Below are positions 1 through 7,601 of a stretch of DNA of 35,583 nt, one piece after another. Source of the stretch: Acidimicrobiaceae bacterium (lineage in GTDB: Bacteria > Actinomycetota > Acidimicrobiia > Acidimicrobiales > RAAP-2); assembly GCA_003141095.1 (NCBI GenBank), contig PLKM01000054.1, forward strand, positions 37,047 through 72,629, read 5' to 3'. The translations under genes were made by a program, and so were the position numbers. The notes under the pieces are model-generated. The model had not been told where the DNA came from. It saw only the letters and a program-made list of their open reading frames with translations, and made no database searches. Positions within the stretch are counted from its first letter, which is position 1. Each line of letters opens with the position of its first letter.

Positions 1-2
1 GC

Positions 3-542
3 GTCAACAACGGCTGGAAGGTCGCCATGACCACCCTCGGTTTCGAGCGCGGTTCTTCGTCGACGACCGGCTACCGGCGTTTCTTGAAGGAGTGGGAGGT
101 CGTTGTCAAAGAGGCCACGCGTCTCAACAAGAACAAGGATCTTCGCGTGCGTAACGACCTCGTCAAGGCGTGGGAAAAAGTGAAGATCATGGAGATCAAC
201 GGCTACCGCTCGTTGACCGACTCTCTTAACAACACCCACAACACCGCCCTACTCGGCGCGTGCAACAAGATGTTCTGGTCCGAAGCGCATCGTGCGAGCA
301 TGGAGCTCGCGCTCGACGTCCTGGGCATGGAAGCCCAGATTCTCACGGGCACGGGAGACTCCGAAGGGATGCTCCAGGGCCTGACTCGCGGTCGAGCGGA
401 CTACCCGGTCTCTGAGCTGCAGGCGTCCTTCTTCTTCTCGCGTTCCGAGACCATCTGGGGCGGTACCGCGGAGATCCAGCGCAACATCATTGGCGAGCGG
501 GCTCTCGGGCTTCCGAAGGAACCGAAGCCCCTGAAGGCTTAG
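3..542 (+). CDS. Acyl-CoA dehydrogenase, C-terminal part (5' end outside window)
   Basis: The frame is open from base 3 and encodes about 179 residues of the all-helical C-terminal domain of an FAD-dependent acyl-CoA dehydrogenase, which forms the alpha,beta double bond in fatty acyl-CoA or related acyl-CoA oxidation. The diagnostic segment is near the end, GGTAEIQRNIIGERALGLP, the usual C-terminal signature contacting FAD in this family. The N-terminal and middle domains lie outside the window, so the substrate class cannot be judged; actinobacteria carry many paralogues, including steroid side-chain enzymes. The stop codon overlaps the stop of the convergent MFS gene by 4 bp, leaving no room for a separate terminator. 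Confidence 0.93.
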   Translation, partial: VNNGWKVAMTTLGFERGSSSTTGYRRFLKEWEVVVKEATRLNKNKDLRVRNDLVKAWEKVKIMEINGYRSLTDSLNNTHNTALLGACNKMFWSEAHRASMELALDVLGMEAQILTGTGDSEGMLQGLTRGRADYPVSELQASFFFSRSETIWGGTAEIQRNIIGERALGLPKEPKPLKA

Positions 543-1783
543 GCCATCTGCAGCACTTGGGTGCTGCGCTCGTCCTGGCGAAGTGAGAGCACGAGCCAGA
601 TGCCCGTCACCAGTGCGACGCCGGAGCCGACCTGAATGCCCACTCGCGGGTTGCTCAGCGCCACGATTGCCCCGATAAGCGGCGCGCCAATTGGCGTCGT
701 GCCGAGGAACGCGATGGCGTAGAGGCTCATGACCCGGCCGCGCATCTGCTGGCTGGAGTTCAACTGCACCGTGGCGTTCGCCGTCGATATGAAGGCGATC
801 GAGAACGCGCCGGTGGGCACCAGCGCGATCTCGGCCCAGGTGATCGAGGGCGCGAACGACGTGAGGGTCATGAAGAACCCGAAGCACAGCGTGAGGGTGG
901 CGAGCAGCTTGGGGGTGGGTCGGGACCGGTGAGCGATGAAGAGCCCGCCAAAAATGGCGCCGAGACCCATTGACGCCATGAGCAGCCCGTAGTCCGCCGC
1001 CGACGTCTGATGAAAAGTGTGGCGGGTCAGCAGGGGCAGCGTCACCGTGAAGTTATAGGCGAAGGTGCCAACCACCGCCACGGACAGTATGACGTTACGC
1101 AGCAGCGGATTCTGCGCCACGTACTTGACCCCGAGGCGCAGCTGGCCCTTTTGACGCTCGACGATCTTCATGGGCAAGAACTCGCTGCGCCGCATCAGGA
1201 CGAGCGCCAGCAGCACGGCGAGGTAGGACACCGAATTGGCGTAGAAACAGACAGCGGTTCCAACGACCGCAATGAACCCCGCGGCGATGCCGGGGCCGAT
1301 CAGGCGTCCGGCGTTCATCAAAACGCTGTTCAGACTCACGGCATTGGCGATCAGGTCACGCCCGACCATCTCCTGGACGAAGGCCTGACGCGCGGGGTTA
1401 TCGAAGAGGTTGACGACGCCGAGCAGGGCGGCGAGCACGTACACGGTGTCGACGGTGACGTGGTGCGAAGTGACCAGCAGGCCGAGCACCAGGGCGAGCA
1501 GGCCCGCCGACACCTGGGTGCAGTACAAGATGCGCCGCTTCTCGTGCCGGTCGGCAATGAGCCCGCCGTAGGAACCGAGGAGCAGCATTGGCAGGTACTG
1601 CAGCGCGACGGCGATGCCGAGATCGACCGAAGAGCCCGTGAGTTGCAAGACCAGCCAGCCCTGAGCCACGGACTGCATCCACGTTCCGGACACCGAAATG
1701 AGCTGACCAATGAAATAGAGCCGGAAGTTGCGCACCGACAGGGCGGCGAAGGTCTTTGACGAGAACCGCTTCGCCGCGCTCAT
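539..1783 (-). CDS. MFS transporter, EntS/MFS_3-like exporter
   Basis: The product has 414 residues with hydrophobic segments consistent with 12 membrane helices. It begins with FAALSVRNFRLYFIGQLIS, the typical start of MFS_3 (enterobactin exporter EntS-like) carriers, and the loop after helix 2 reads GGLIADRHEKRR, a form of the MFS motif A between helices 2 and 3. It probably exports a small molecule across the cytoplasmic membrane by proton exchange; the substrate cannot be read from sequence. Its ATG overlaps the stop of the upstream marR gene in an ATGA arrangement, so the two are translationally coupled and the exporter is probably controlled by that MarR protein, a common drug-efflux pairing. 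Confidence 0.9.
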   Translation of the reverse strand: MSAAKRFSSKTFAALSVRNFRLYFIGQLISVSGTWMQSVAQGWLVLQLTGSSVDLGIAVALQYLPMLLLGSYGGLIADRHEKRRILYCTQVSAGLLALVLGLLVTSHHVTVDTVYVLAALLGVVNLFDNPARQAFVQEMVGRDLIANAVSLNSVLMNAGRLIGPGIAAGFIAVVGTAVCFYANSVSYLAVLLALVLMRRSEFLPMKIVERQKGQLRLGVKYVAQNPLLRNVILSVAVVGTFAYNFTVTLPLLTRHTFHQTSAADYGLLMASMGLGAIFGGLFIAHRSRPTPKLLATLTLCFGFFMTLTSFAPSITWAEIALVPTGAFSIAFISTANATVQLNSSQQMRGRVMSLYAIAFLGTTPIGAPLIGAIVALSNPRVGIQVGSGVALVTGIWLVLSLRQDERSTQVLQMA

Positions 1784-2205
1784 TCTTCTTCCAACAGCGC
1801 TTCGAGGAAGACGGCGAGTTCGTGCGCCTTCAGTTGATCTTTCGTCGAGAGCGACAGGAGTTTCTTCTCCAGGAACTCAGTTTTACGTCGTCGAATCGCG
1901 GCCAGTTCCTTGCGCCCCAGTGGCGTGAGTCGCACGCGGGTGCACCGGCGGTCGTCTAAATCGGGACTACTCGCGATCAGTCCGGCCAGTTCCATGGTCT
2001 TCACGAGCCTCGTCACCGACGGCGGCTGAATCTGTTCGGCGAGCGCCAGCTCGCCCAGGGAGGGATTCTCGCGATTGTTGATCACGGCCAGCAACGAAGC
2101 CTGGGCTGGCGAGACGCCGCCGAGCGCAGAATAACGCAACTTTCGATTGAGCCGGGTGATTGACCGGCGCAGCCGAGCCGCGGTTTCTGTCGTTGTCTCA
2201 TCCAT
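1780..2205 (-). CDS. MarR-family transcriptional regulator
   Basis: The product is a 141-residue winged-helix protein of normal MarR length. The DNA-binding core is visible at about residues 43-100: LGELALAEQIQPPSVTRLVKTM forms the helix-turn-helix with its recognition helix, followed by the wing DLDDRRCTRVRLTPLG. MarR dimers usually repress their own operon and a linked efflux gene and release DNA when a ligand binds. Here the gene is first in a two-gene operon with an MFS exporter. A perfect inverted repeat covers the start codon and ribosome-binding region, consistent with autorepression. The ATG at 2205 is chosen because it directly follows the AGGTG element inside that repeat. Confidence 0.93.
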   Translation of the reverse strand: MDETTTETAARLRRSITRLNRKLRYSALGGVSPAQASLLAVINNRENPSLGELALAEQIQPPSVTRLVKTMELAGLIASSPDLDDRRCTRVRLTPLGRKELAAIRRRKTEFLEKKLLSLSTKDQLKAHELAVFLEALLEEE

Positions 2206-2228
2206 TAGTTCACCTAACTAAATAATAT
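2205..2228 (-). promoter_or_regulatory. marR promoter and palindromic operator overlapping the start codon
   Basis: On the minus strand, TTAGTT-AGGTG-AACTAA (2221-2205) is a perfect 6-bp inverted repeat with a 5-nt spacer. Its last A is the A of the marR ATG, and the AGGTG spacer is also the only Shine-Dalgarno-like element. Just upstream lies an extended -10, TGA followed by TATTAT (2227-2222); I do not find a convincing -35. A MarR dimer bound here would block the transcription start. That the repeat is the operator is inference from position and symmetry. Confidence 0.6.
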
Positions 2229-2264
2229 CAGGCGCCGCGAGAACTCACGCGTGAAAACTTTTAA

Positions 2265-2597
2265 TTACAACTGGCGGTAGCGAGGCACGTAACCACCGGC
2301 CCCGAGCGACATTGAGTCCTCGGGGTCCATCGAGTCGTCGACCCCGCCGATGACTTCGGTGACCCAGTCCAAGCGGTCGGTGAGGATTCTCGTGACCCCG
2401 CCCTGGAGGGTGTCCGACGAGATGGCACAACTCGAGCACGCGCCCTGCAGCTGCACCTCCACCACGCCCGTCTCGACGTCGGCGCGGATAAGTACCAGGT
2501 CGCCACCGTCCGCCTGCACCGCCGGACGCATGAGGTCCAGCAGGGCGTTGAGGGCCTTCAGTCGGCTGGAGCGTTCTTGGTCGGTGAGTTCTTGCAC
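2265..2597 (-). CDS. NifU C-terminal-domain Fe-S scaffold/carrier protein
   Basis: The product is about 110 residues. The core LDLMRPAVQADGGDLVLI followed by GACSSCAISSDTLQGG (Cys54 and Cys57, a CxxC pair) is the NifU C-terminal (Nfu) domain, which binds a [4Fe-4S] cluster at a dimer interface and passes it to apoproteins. I choose the GTG at 2597 because the family normally begins shortly before the first helix and because the frame further upstream would run through the divergent P450 gene. A C-terminal tail of about 25 residues rich in Asp, Ser and Gly extends beyond the domain. The gene stands alone, back to back with the P450, so its transcript probably starts in the 66-bp gap at 2598-2663. 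Confidence 0.88.
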   Translation of the reverse strand: MQELTDQERSSRLKALNALLDLMRPAVQADGGDLVLIRADVETGVVEVQLQGACSSCAISSDTLQGGVTRILTDRLDWVTEVIGGVDDSMDPEDSMSLGAGGYVPRYRQL

Positions 2598-2650
2598 CCG
2601 ACCAGTCTGCCGTGAAAATGCGGCGACGTGACCGCCCACACCCAAGTGGC

Positions 2651-2666
2651 TACGATTTGCCAGATG
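2651..2666 (+). promoter_or_regulatory. Leaderless -10 element of the P450 gene
   Basis: TACGAT at 2651-2656 is followed by 7 nt and then the ATG at 2664. This spacing puts the transcription start at or next to the start codon. There is no Shine-Dalgarno sequence before this ATG. A weak -35-like GTGAC lies near 2627-2631. Confidence 0.5.
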
Positions 2667-3929
2667 ACTCCTCGAACAGAGTGGAACCCCGACGAGATTG
2701 ACCTCTCCGACCTTGCTTTTTGGCGCCTGCCCTGGGCCGAGCGCGAAGCGGCCTTTGCCACCCTTCGTCGCGAGCGTCCAATCTCCTACTACGACGAGCC
2801 GGTCATCGAAAGTAGCGTCATTGAGATACCCAGGGGGAAGGGCTACTACGCGTTGACGCGCCACCGCGACGTCGCCGAGGCTTCGCGACACCCCGAAATC
2901 TTCCTCTCCGGTCCGGGAGCGGTGTCGCAGATCGACATGCCGCCCGAGATGGTCGAGTACTTCTCCGGGATGATCTCGACCGACAATCCCAAGCACGCTC
3001 GGCTGCGGCGGATCGTTTCGAACGCGTTCAACCCGCGCAATGTTCGCGCGGTCGAGGATTCAATCGAAAGGATCGCGGACGAGGTGATCCGCAAGGCAAT
3101 GGACGGCGGCTCCGGCGATTTCATCAACGACGTCGCCGCCCCGTTCCCGCTCGAGATCATCTGCAACATGATGGGCGTTCCCGAGAGCGAATTCGCCACG
3201 GTCCTGAAGTGTTCGAACATCATCCTTTCCGCGGGCGACCCCGAACTGGTTCCCGAGGGAACCGATCAGATCCTGGCGTTCCTCGAGGCGGGTGCGACGC
3301 TGACGGGGATCATGGAGGAGCTCGGCAAGTACCGGCTCGACCATCCCATTGACGACATCACCAGCGCCCTGGTCAACGCCGAGATCGAGTCCGAGAAGCT
3401 TTCGCAGCAGGAGTTGGCCTCGTTCTTTGTCCTGCTCGTCACGGCGGGGAACGAAACGACACGCACGGCAATCGCCCACGGGCTGCACGCGCTCAGCGAA
3501 TATCCTGATCAGAAGGCCCGCTTGATCGCCGACTACGAGGGGCTCGCCAAGACTGCCACCGACGAGATCGTCCGTTGGGCCTCGCCGGTCATTTGGATGC
3601 GTCGCACCCTGGCGGTCGATCACACGCTGTCGGACTTCGAGCTGAAGGCCGGCGACAAGGTGGTGCTCTTCTACAACTCCGCCAACCGCGACGACGAGGC
3701 GTTCGTCGACCCCTACACGTTCGACGTTGGTCGGACCAAGAACGACCACTACGGTTTCGGTGCTCCGGGACCACACTTCTGCCTCGGCGCGCACCTCGCT
3801 CGGCGCGAGATCACCGTCATGTGGCGTGAACTGCTGCACCGCGCACCCCACATTCACGCCACCGGCGAGCCTTCGCAGTTGGCCTCGAGTTTCGTGAACG
3901 GCATCAAGCATCTCCCCTACAGCTTCTAG
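2664..3929 (+). CDS. Cytochrome P450, CYP125/CYP142-like
   Basis: The product is a 421-residue soluble P450. The I-helix oxygen-activation motif AGNETTR is at residues 261-267, the K-helix ExxR is E301-IV-R304, and the heme-binding loop is FGAPGPHFCLGAHLAR with the thiolate ligand at Cys373. The AGNETTR I-helix and the N-terminal WNPDEIDLSDLAFW resemble the actinobacterial CYP125/CYP142/CYP124 group, which hydroxylate steroid side chains or fatty acids; the exact substrate here is inference. The enzyme needs a ferredoxin and reductase, and neither is next to it. An ATG at 2628 would add 12 non-conserved residues; I prefer 2664 because a -10 element sits 7 nt upstream and homologues start here. 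Confidence 0.92.
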   Translation: MTPRTEWNPDEIDLSDLAFWRLPWAEREAAFATLRRERPISYYDEPVIESSVIEIPRGKGYYALTRHRDVAEASRHPEIFLSGPGAVSQIDMPPEMVEYFSGMISTDNPKHARLRRIVSNAFNPRNVRAVEDSIERIADEVIRKAMDGGSGDFINDVAAPFPLEIICNMMGVPESEFATVLKCSNIILSAGDPELVPEGTDQILAFLEAGATLTGIMEELGKYRLDHPIDDITSALVNAEIESEKLSQQELASFFVLLVTAGNETTRTAIAHGLHALSEYPDQKARLIADYEGLAKTATDEIVRWASPVIWMRRTLAVDHTLSDFELKAGDKVVLFYNSANRDDEAFVDPYTFDVGRTKNDHYGFGAPGPHFCLGAHLARREITVMWRELLHRAPHIHATGEPSQLASSFVNGIKHLPYSF

Positions 3930-3933
3930 GTTC

Positions 3934-4284
3934 CTACGACTCTCGAGCAGCCACCGCTTCGTCGAACGATCGCAGGGCCCGCGGGCCCCAGACCGTTCCC
4001 GGCCCACCGTTCATCAAGATAGCGACCCCGACCACTTCGCCGACCTGCTGGCGTGTGGCGCCTTGTTGCGCGGCGCCTCGGCTGTGGGCAACGATGCAGC
4101 CGTCGCATTCACGCGTGATGGCAATGGCGAGCGCCACGAGTTCCTTCACGGCGCGCGACAGTTCCCCTTCGCCCATCGCCGCTCGCGATACTTCTGCGTA
4201 TCCCTTCATGACGTCAGGGATGAGACTGCGCAGATCGATCGCCGGCTGGCGAAGTTCTTCTCGTACCTCGTGCATGTGTTCCAT
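3934..4284 (-). CDS. Carboxymuconolactone decarboxylase family (AhpD-like) protein
   Basis: The product is 116 residues with the AhpD/CMD helical core: VKELVALAIAITRECDGCIVAHSRGA. The redox-active pair is Cys60 and Cys63 with His67 following, the E-x(n)-CxxC-xxxH pattern of AhpD-like peroxidase partners and not of true carboxymuconolactone decarboxylases, which lack the cysteines. It probably acts in the cytosol as a peroxide- or thiol-handling protein. I choose the ATG at 4284 because GGAGGT lies 4 nt upstream; a TTG at 4296 in the same frame lacks such a site. The gene converges on the P450 with a gap of 4 bp, so the two need not be functionally linked. Confidence 0.88.
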   Translation of the reverse strand: MEHMHEVREELRQPAIDLRSLIPDVMKGYAEVSRAAMGEGELSRAVKELVALAIAITRECDGCIVAHSRGAAQQGATRQQVGEVVGVAILMNGGPGTVWGPRALRSFDEAVAARES

Positions 4285-4354
4285 GGCCACCTCCAATGTG
4301 CAGCGTAGCGATGAGGTGCGGTCGTGTCCGCAACCGGAGCCGTGGCTCGCTCCC

Positions 4355-4369
4355 TAGAATGGAGAGGTG
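4355..4369 (+). promoter_or_regulatory. Leaderless -10 element of the carbonic anhydrase gene
   Basis: TAGAAT at 4355-4360 stands 6 nt before the GTG at 4367, so transcription is expected to begin on or beside the start codon. The GGAGAG between them is too close to the GTG to work as a normal Shine-Dalgarno site. Confidence 0.5.
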
Positions 4370-4861
4370 AGCGTAATTGACGATGTACTTGCCAACAATC
4401 GCCTCTACGTAGCGAGCCACGGCCACCGTGAGCTCCCCACCGAGCCCCAACTGCGCCTCGCCGTGCTCACCTGTATGGACTCGCGGCTCGATCTCTTCGG
4501 AGCGCTAGGTCTCGATCTGGGTGAGGCGCACCTCGTTCGAAACGCCGGCGGACTCGCGAGCGACGACGCCGTTCGCTCGCTGCTGCTCAGTCAGAGGCTC
4601 CTCGGAACGAACGCGGTGATGGTCATTCACCACACGCGCTGCGGACTCGAGGGCTTCGAGGAAGAAGCCCTCCAGCGCGAACTCGAGGCCGAATTCGGCG
4701 AGCGACCGCCTTTTCGTCTCGGCGCCTACCGCGATGTCGACCAAGACGTGCGCGCCACCGTCACGACCCTGCGGCGAAGTCCGTTCATCGACGGCACCGA
4801 GCTTCGTGGCTTCGTCTTCAACGTCGATGACGGTGATCTGCGCGAAGTCTCAGCCGACTAA
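4367..4861 (+). CDS. Beta-class carbonic anhydrase
   Basis: The product is 164 residues, the length of the short mycobacterial-type beta-carbonic anhydrases. The zinc ligands are all visible: Cys36 in the CMDSR motif, with Asp38 and Arg40 forming the catalytic dyad, and His89 and Cys92 in HHTRCG. It interconverts CO2 and bicarbonate in the cytosol, supporting carboxylation reactions and pH control. The start MSVIDDVLANNRLY matches the family's usual N-terminus and supports the GTG. The last 12 bp overlap the end of the convergent acetyltransferase gene. Nothing around it suggests a dedicated pathway. Confidence 0.93.
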   Translation: MSVIDDVLANNRLYVASHGHRELPTEPQLRLAVLTCMDSRLDLFGALGLDLGEAHLVRNAGGLASDDAVRSLLLSQRLLGTNAVMVIHHTRCGLEGFEEEALQRELEAEFGERPPFRLGAYRDVDQDVRATVTTLRRSPFIDGTELRGFVFNVDDGDLREVSAD

Positions 4862-5299
4862 CGATTTCTTGAATCCCTGACTCGTCTGGTCGAAGCCGTT
4901 GTTCCGATAGAAACGGTGGGCGTCGTCGCGCACGTTGCGACTGGTCAGCTGAATCCGGTAGCACCCCTCGGACCGGGCCAGTTCTTCGGCGCGTCGCAGC
5001 AAGAGAGTGCCGATCCCTTGGCTTCGCACGTCGCTTCGCACGTGCACGCTTTCCAACTCGCAGCACCAACCTCCCGTGCGCTGAAAGTGCGGGAACACCA
5101 TCACTTGGCAGACGCCGACCACCTCCTCGCCGAGCTGCGCCACCAGCACGTCGCCACGACGGCTACGCGTCACGATGACGGCGCGCCAGTAGGCGTCCAC
5201 GTCGTCGGGGTGCTCGTCGTCGGGGCTGAAGGATCCGCCCTGCAGCACGCGGGCGGCGGCGGGGATGTCGGCGCGCTCAACTGGGCGGACGACGACCAC
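4850..5299 (-). CDS. GNAT-family N-acetyltransferase
   Basis: The product is about 149 residues of a single GNAT domain. The acetyl-CoA pyrophosphate-binding loop is VRSDVRSQGIGTLLLRRAE (Q/RxxGxG/A pattern), preceded by the beta-4 strand CELESVHV and followed near the end by AHRFYRNNGF, the usual motif B. It transfers an acetyl group to an amine that cannot be predicted. I choose the GTG at 5299, four bases past the amidase stop, since the family starts directly at VVVRPVERADIPAAARV; longer versions would run into the amidase gene. The tight spacing puts it in one operon with the amidase. Confidence 0.87.
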   Translation of the reverse strand: MVVVRPVERADIPAAARVLQGGSFSPDDEHPDDVDAYWRAVIVTRSRRGDVLVAQLGEEVVGVCQVMVFPHFQRTGGWCCELESVHVRSDVRSQGIGTLLLRRAEELARSEGCYRIQLTSRNVRDDAHRFYRNNGFDQTSQGFKKSLVG

Positions 5300-5303
5300 T
5301 GGT

Positions 5304-6704
5304 CTAGGCGCGCGGATCAATGGGCGTGAGCACCCCGACGCTCGCTTCGACCACTTCGGCGGCGTCCAAGCAGAGGTCCTCACGAAAGGCGTCGCCAATG
5401 ATCTGCACGCCCGTGGGCAGCCCATTGGCCACCCCCGTTGGCACGCAGGCCGCCGGGAGGCCCAAGAGATTCGCGGGCAGCACGAAGCGAAAGAGCTCGA
5501 CGACGTTCATCGCCGACTCGGCGCTTTCGATGTCGTAGCCGTGCGCAAAGGGGGGCTGGGTCCAGGTCGGTCCCACGATCAACGGATACTGGGTGAGGAA
5601 CTCCCGCCACGCCTTCGCGACCGCGTAGCGAGTCTGATGCATGACAAAGAGTGACTCCGCCGTCGCCGGCGGGAACATCGCGTCGGTCAGATTCAAGAAC
5701 TTCTGGCCGCCTTCGCCCATCAGCGAGAGCAGCATCGTCTTTTGAATCTCGAGGCTCGTCATCATGAGTTCCGTCCAGGCGAAGTACGCCTCGAACAACA
5801 TCGGAGGCTCGATCTCTTCCACCTCGTAGCCCGCGGCCTCGAGCGCCCGGCCCGCGATGCGCACTCCCTCGACGATATCGGGATCGGTGGTTCCGCCGTT
5901 GGGGCTTGGCACCAGCGCGACGCAGCGCGGCGCGGCGCTGCCGCGAAGCGGCGCGCTGATTGACTGGGGATCGCGGTGGTGCGCGCCCATGACCGCCTCG
6001 AGTCCGATGCGAACGTCACCGACGTGGCGAGCCAGCACGCCATTGACCAGCATGATCTGGCTGTTGATCGGCATGTCGATCAACGCGCTGGGGTTTCCCT
6101 GGGGCACCCGTCCGCGCGACGGCTTGATCGACGCGATGCCGCAGGCGTACGCCGGGTTGCGTAGTGAGCCACCGATGTCGTTGCCGAGTCCAATCGGGCT
6201 CATGCCCGAGGCGATGGCGGCGGCCTCGCCACCCGACGAGCCCCCCGCGGTGAACCCGTGGCGCCACGGGTTGTGCGTGGGGCCGTAGAGCGACGACTCG
6301 GTGTTCACGCGAAGGCCGAGGTCGGGCATGTTCGTGCGCGCGAGCGCCACCGCTCCGGCTTGGCGCATTCGCTCGACCACAGGTCCGTCACGGGTCGCGA
6401 TCAGATCCTTCAGCGCCGTGACCCCCTCGGTGGTGGCGTAGCCCTCGACGTCGAGGTTCGTCTTGATGGTGAAGGGAACCCCGTGGAGGGGTCCGAGCGG
6501 ACCCCCGGCCCTCACTTGGGCGTCCGCGGCGTCAGCCTCCTTGCGGACTTCGTCAGGCCGGACTTCGACGACGGCGTTAATCGAGCCGTTGACGGCTTCG
6601 ATCCGCTCGAGGTGCGCTTCGACAACTTCTCGCGACGTCGCCTCGCCGCTTCGAATCTTCTGCGCCAGCGACGACGCGGACTCCTGCCACAACTCTTGAC
6701 CCAT
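5304..6704 (-). CDS. Amidase, amidase-signature family
   Basis: The product is 466 residues and carries the complete Ser-cisSer-Lys triad: Lys81 in FTIKTNLD, cis-Ser156 in AGGSSGGEAAA, and the nucleophile Ser180 in GNDIGGSLRNPA. It hydrolyses an amide to acid and ammonia. Family members range from broad aliphatic and aryl amidases to GatA; this one has no gatB or gatC beside it, so a free catabolic amidase is more likely than the tRNA amidotransferase subunit. GGGGGAAGC before the ATG acts as the ribosome-binding site. It follows pstB by 60 bp on the same strand with no visible terminator, so partial read-through from the phosphate operon is possible. The GNAT gene follows 4 bp downstream. 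Confidence 0.92.
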   Translation of the reverse strand: MGQELWQESASSLAQKIRSGEATSREVVEAHLERIEAVNGSINAVVEVRPDEVRKEADAADAQVRAGGPLGPLHGVPFTIKTNLDVEGYATTEGVTALKDLIATRDGPVVERMRQAGAVALARTNMPDLGLRVNTESSLYGPTHNPWRHGFTAGGSSGGEAAAIASGMSPIGLGNDIGGSLRNPAYACGIASIKPSRGRVPQGNPSALIDMPINSQIMLVNGVLARHVGDVRIGLEAVMGAHHRDPQSISAPLRGSAAPRCVALVPSPNGGTTDPDIVEGVRIAGRALEAAGYEVEEIEPPMLFEAYFAWTELMMTSLEIQKTMLLSLMGEGGQKFLNLTDAMFPPATAESLFVMHQTRYAVAKAWREFLTQYPLIVGPTWTQPPFAHGYDIESAESAMNVVELFRFVLPANLLGLPAACVPTGVANGLPTGVQIIGDAFREDLCLDAAEVVEASVGVLTPIDPRA

Positions 6705-6764
6705 TGCTTCCCCCAGAATTTGACTTTGCGGTTAGTTTGTCACGCCACTCGGGCGAGACCAAAT

Positions 6765-7601
6765 TCAACCAAATCGGCCGAGGGTGTAGTCCAGGGTCCG
6801 GGGGTCTCGAGGGTTGTTGAAGATCTTCTCGGTGGTGTCGAACTCGATGAGTTCGCCCGCGCGGTCCTCGCCCATGAGCAAGAAGGCGCAGTCGTCGGAG
6901 ATTCGAGCGGCCTGTTGCATATTGTGCGTCACGATGATGATGGTGACGCGGCTCTTCAGCGTGGTCATCAGCTCTTCGATGCGCAGCGTGGCGATCGGGT
7001 CGAGCGCGGACGTCGGCTCGTCCATCAGGAGAACCTCGGGGTCCATCGCGAGGGCGCGAGCGATGCAGAGACGCTGCTGCTCTCCACCCGACAGGTTCGA
7101 GGCGGCCACCTTCAAGCGGCCCTCGACGCTGTCCCACAGGGCGGCCGCGCGAAGTGACGTCTCGGCGGCCTCGTCCAACAGCGCCTTCTTCTTGATGCCG
7201 TTGAATCGCAGGCCCGAGACGGCGTTGTCGTAGATCGACATCGTAGGAAATGGGTTGGGACGCTGGAACACCATGCCGACCCGAGTGCGCAGTTCGGTCA
7301 CCGTGAGATCGCCGCGGTAGACGTCGGTGCCTTCCAGGAGGATGTGGCCGCTGACCTTGGCGCCCGAGGTGAGGTCGTGAAGGCGATTGAGCGCACGCAG
7401 CAACGTAGTCTTGCCCGAACCCGACGGCCCGATGAGGCTCGTCACGCGGTTCTTGGCAACGTCGAAGGTGCAGTCACGCACCGCCGTTCGGCCGTTGAAC
7501 GACACCGCCACGTCTTTCAACTGCATCGCAATCGCTTGGCGATTGGGCGACGCCGTCACGGCGGTTCCGGAATGAGTTTCTGTCATGATCTCTTGCTCCA
7601 T
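6765..7601 (-). CDS. pstB: Phosphate ABC transporter ATP-binding protein PstB
   Basis: The product is 278 residues. Walker A is GPSGSGKTT, followed by the PstB-typical LLRALNRLHDL; the ABC signature is LSGGEQQRLCIARAL and Walker B is VLLMDEPTSALDP; the H-loop reads IIVTHNMQQAAR, the usual PstB sequence. It hydrolyses ATP on the cytoplasmic side to drive phosphate import through PstA and PstC. Its ATG shares one base with the pstA stop (TAATG), so translation is coupled. A second in-frame ATG five codons later (MTETHSG) could also serve as start. No phoU gene follows; the next gene is an amidase. Confidence 0.97.
   Translation of the reverse strand: MEQEIMTETHSGTAVTASPNRQAIAMQLKDVAVSFNGRTAVRDCTFDVAKNRVTSLIGPSGSGKTTLLRALNRLHDLTSGAKVSGHILLEGTDVYRGDLTVTELRTRVGMVFQRPNPFPTMSIYDNAVSGLRFNGIKKKALLDEAAETSLRAAALWDSVEGRLKVAASNLSGGEQQRLCIARALAMDPEVLLMDEPTSALDPIATLRIEELMTTLKSRVTIIIVTHNMQQAARISDDCAFLLMGEDRAGELIEFDTTEKIFNNPRDPRTLDYTLGRFG

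Noticed and set aside
2628..2663. P450 start at the ATG at 2628.
   Set aside because: It adds 12 unconserved residues and lies upstream of the -10 element that fits the ATG at 2664.
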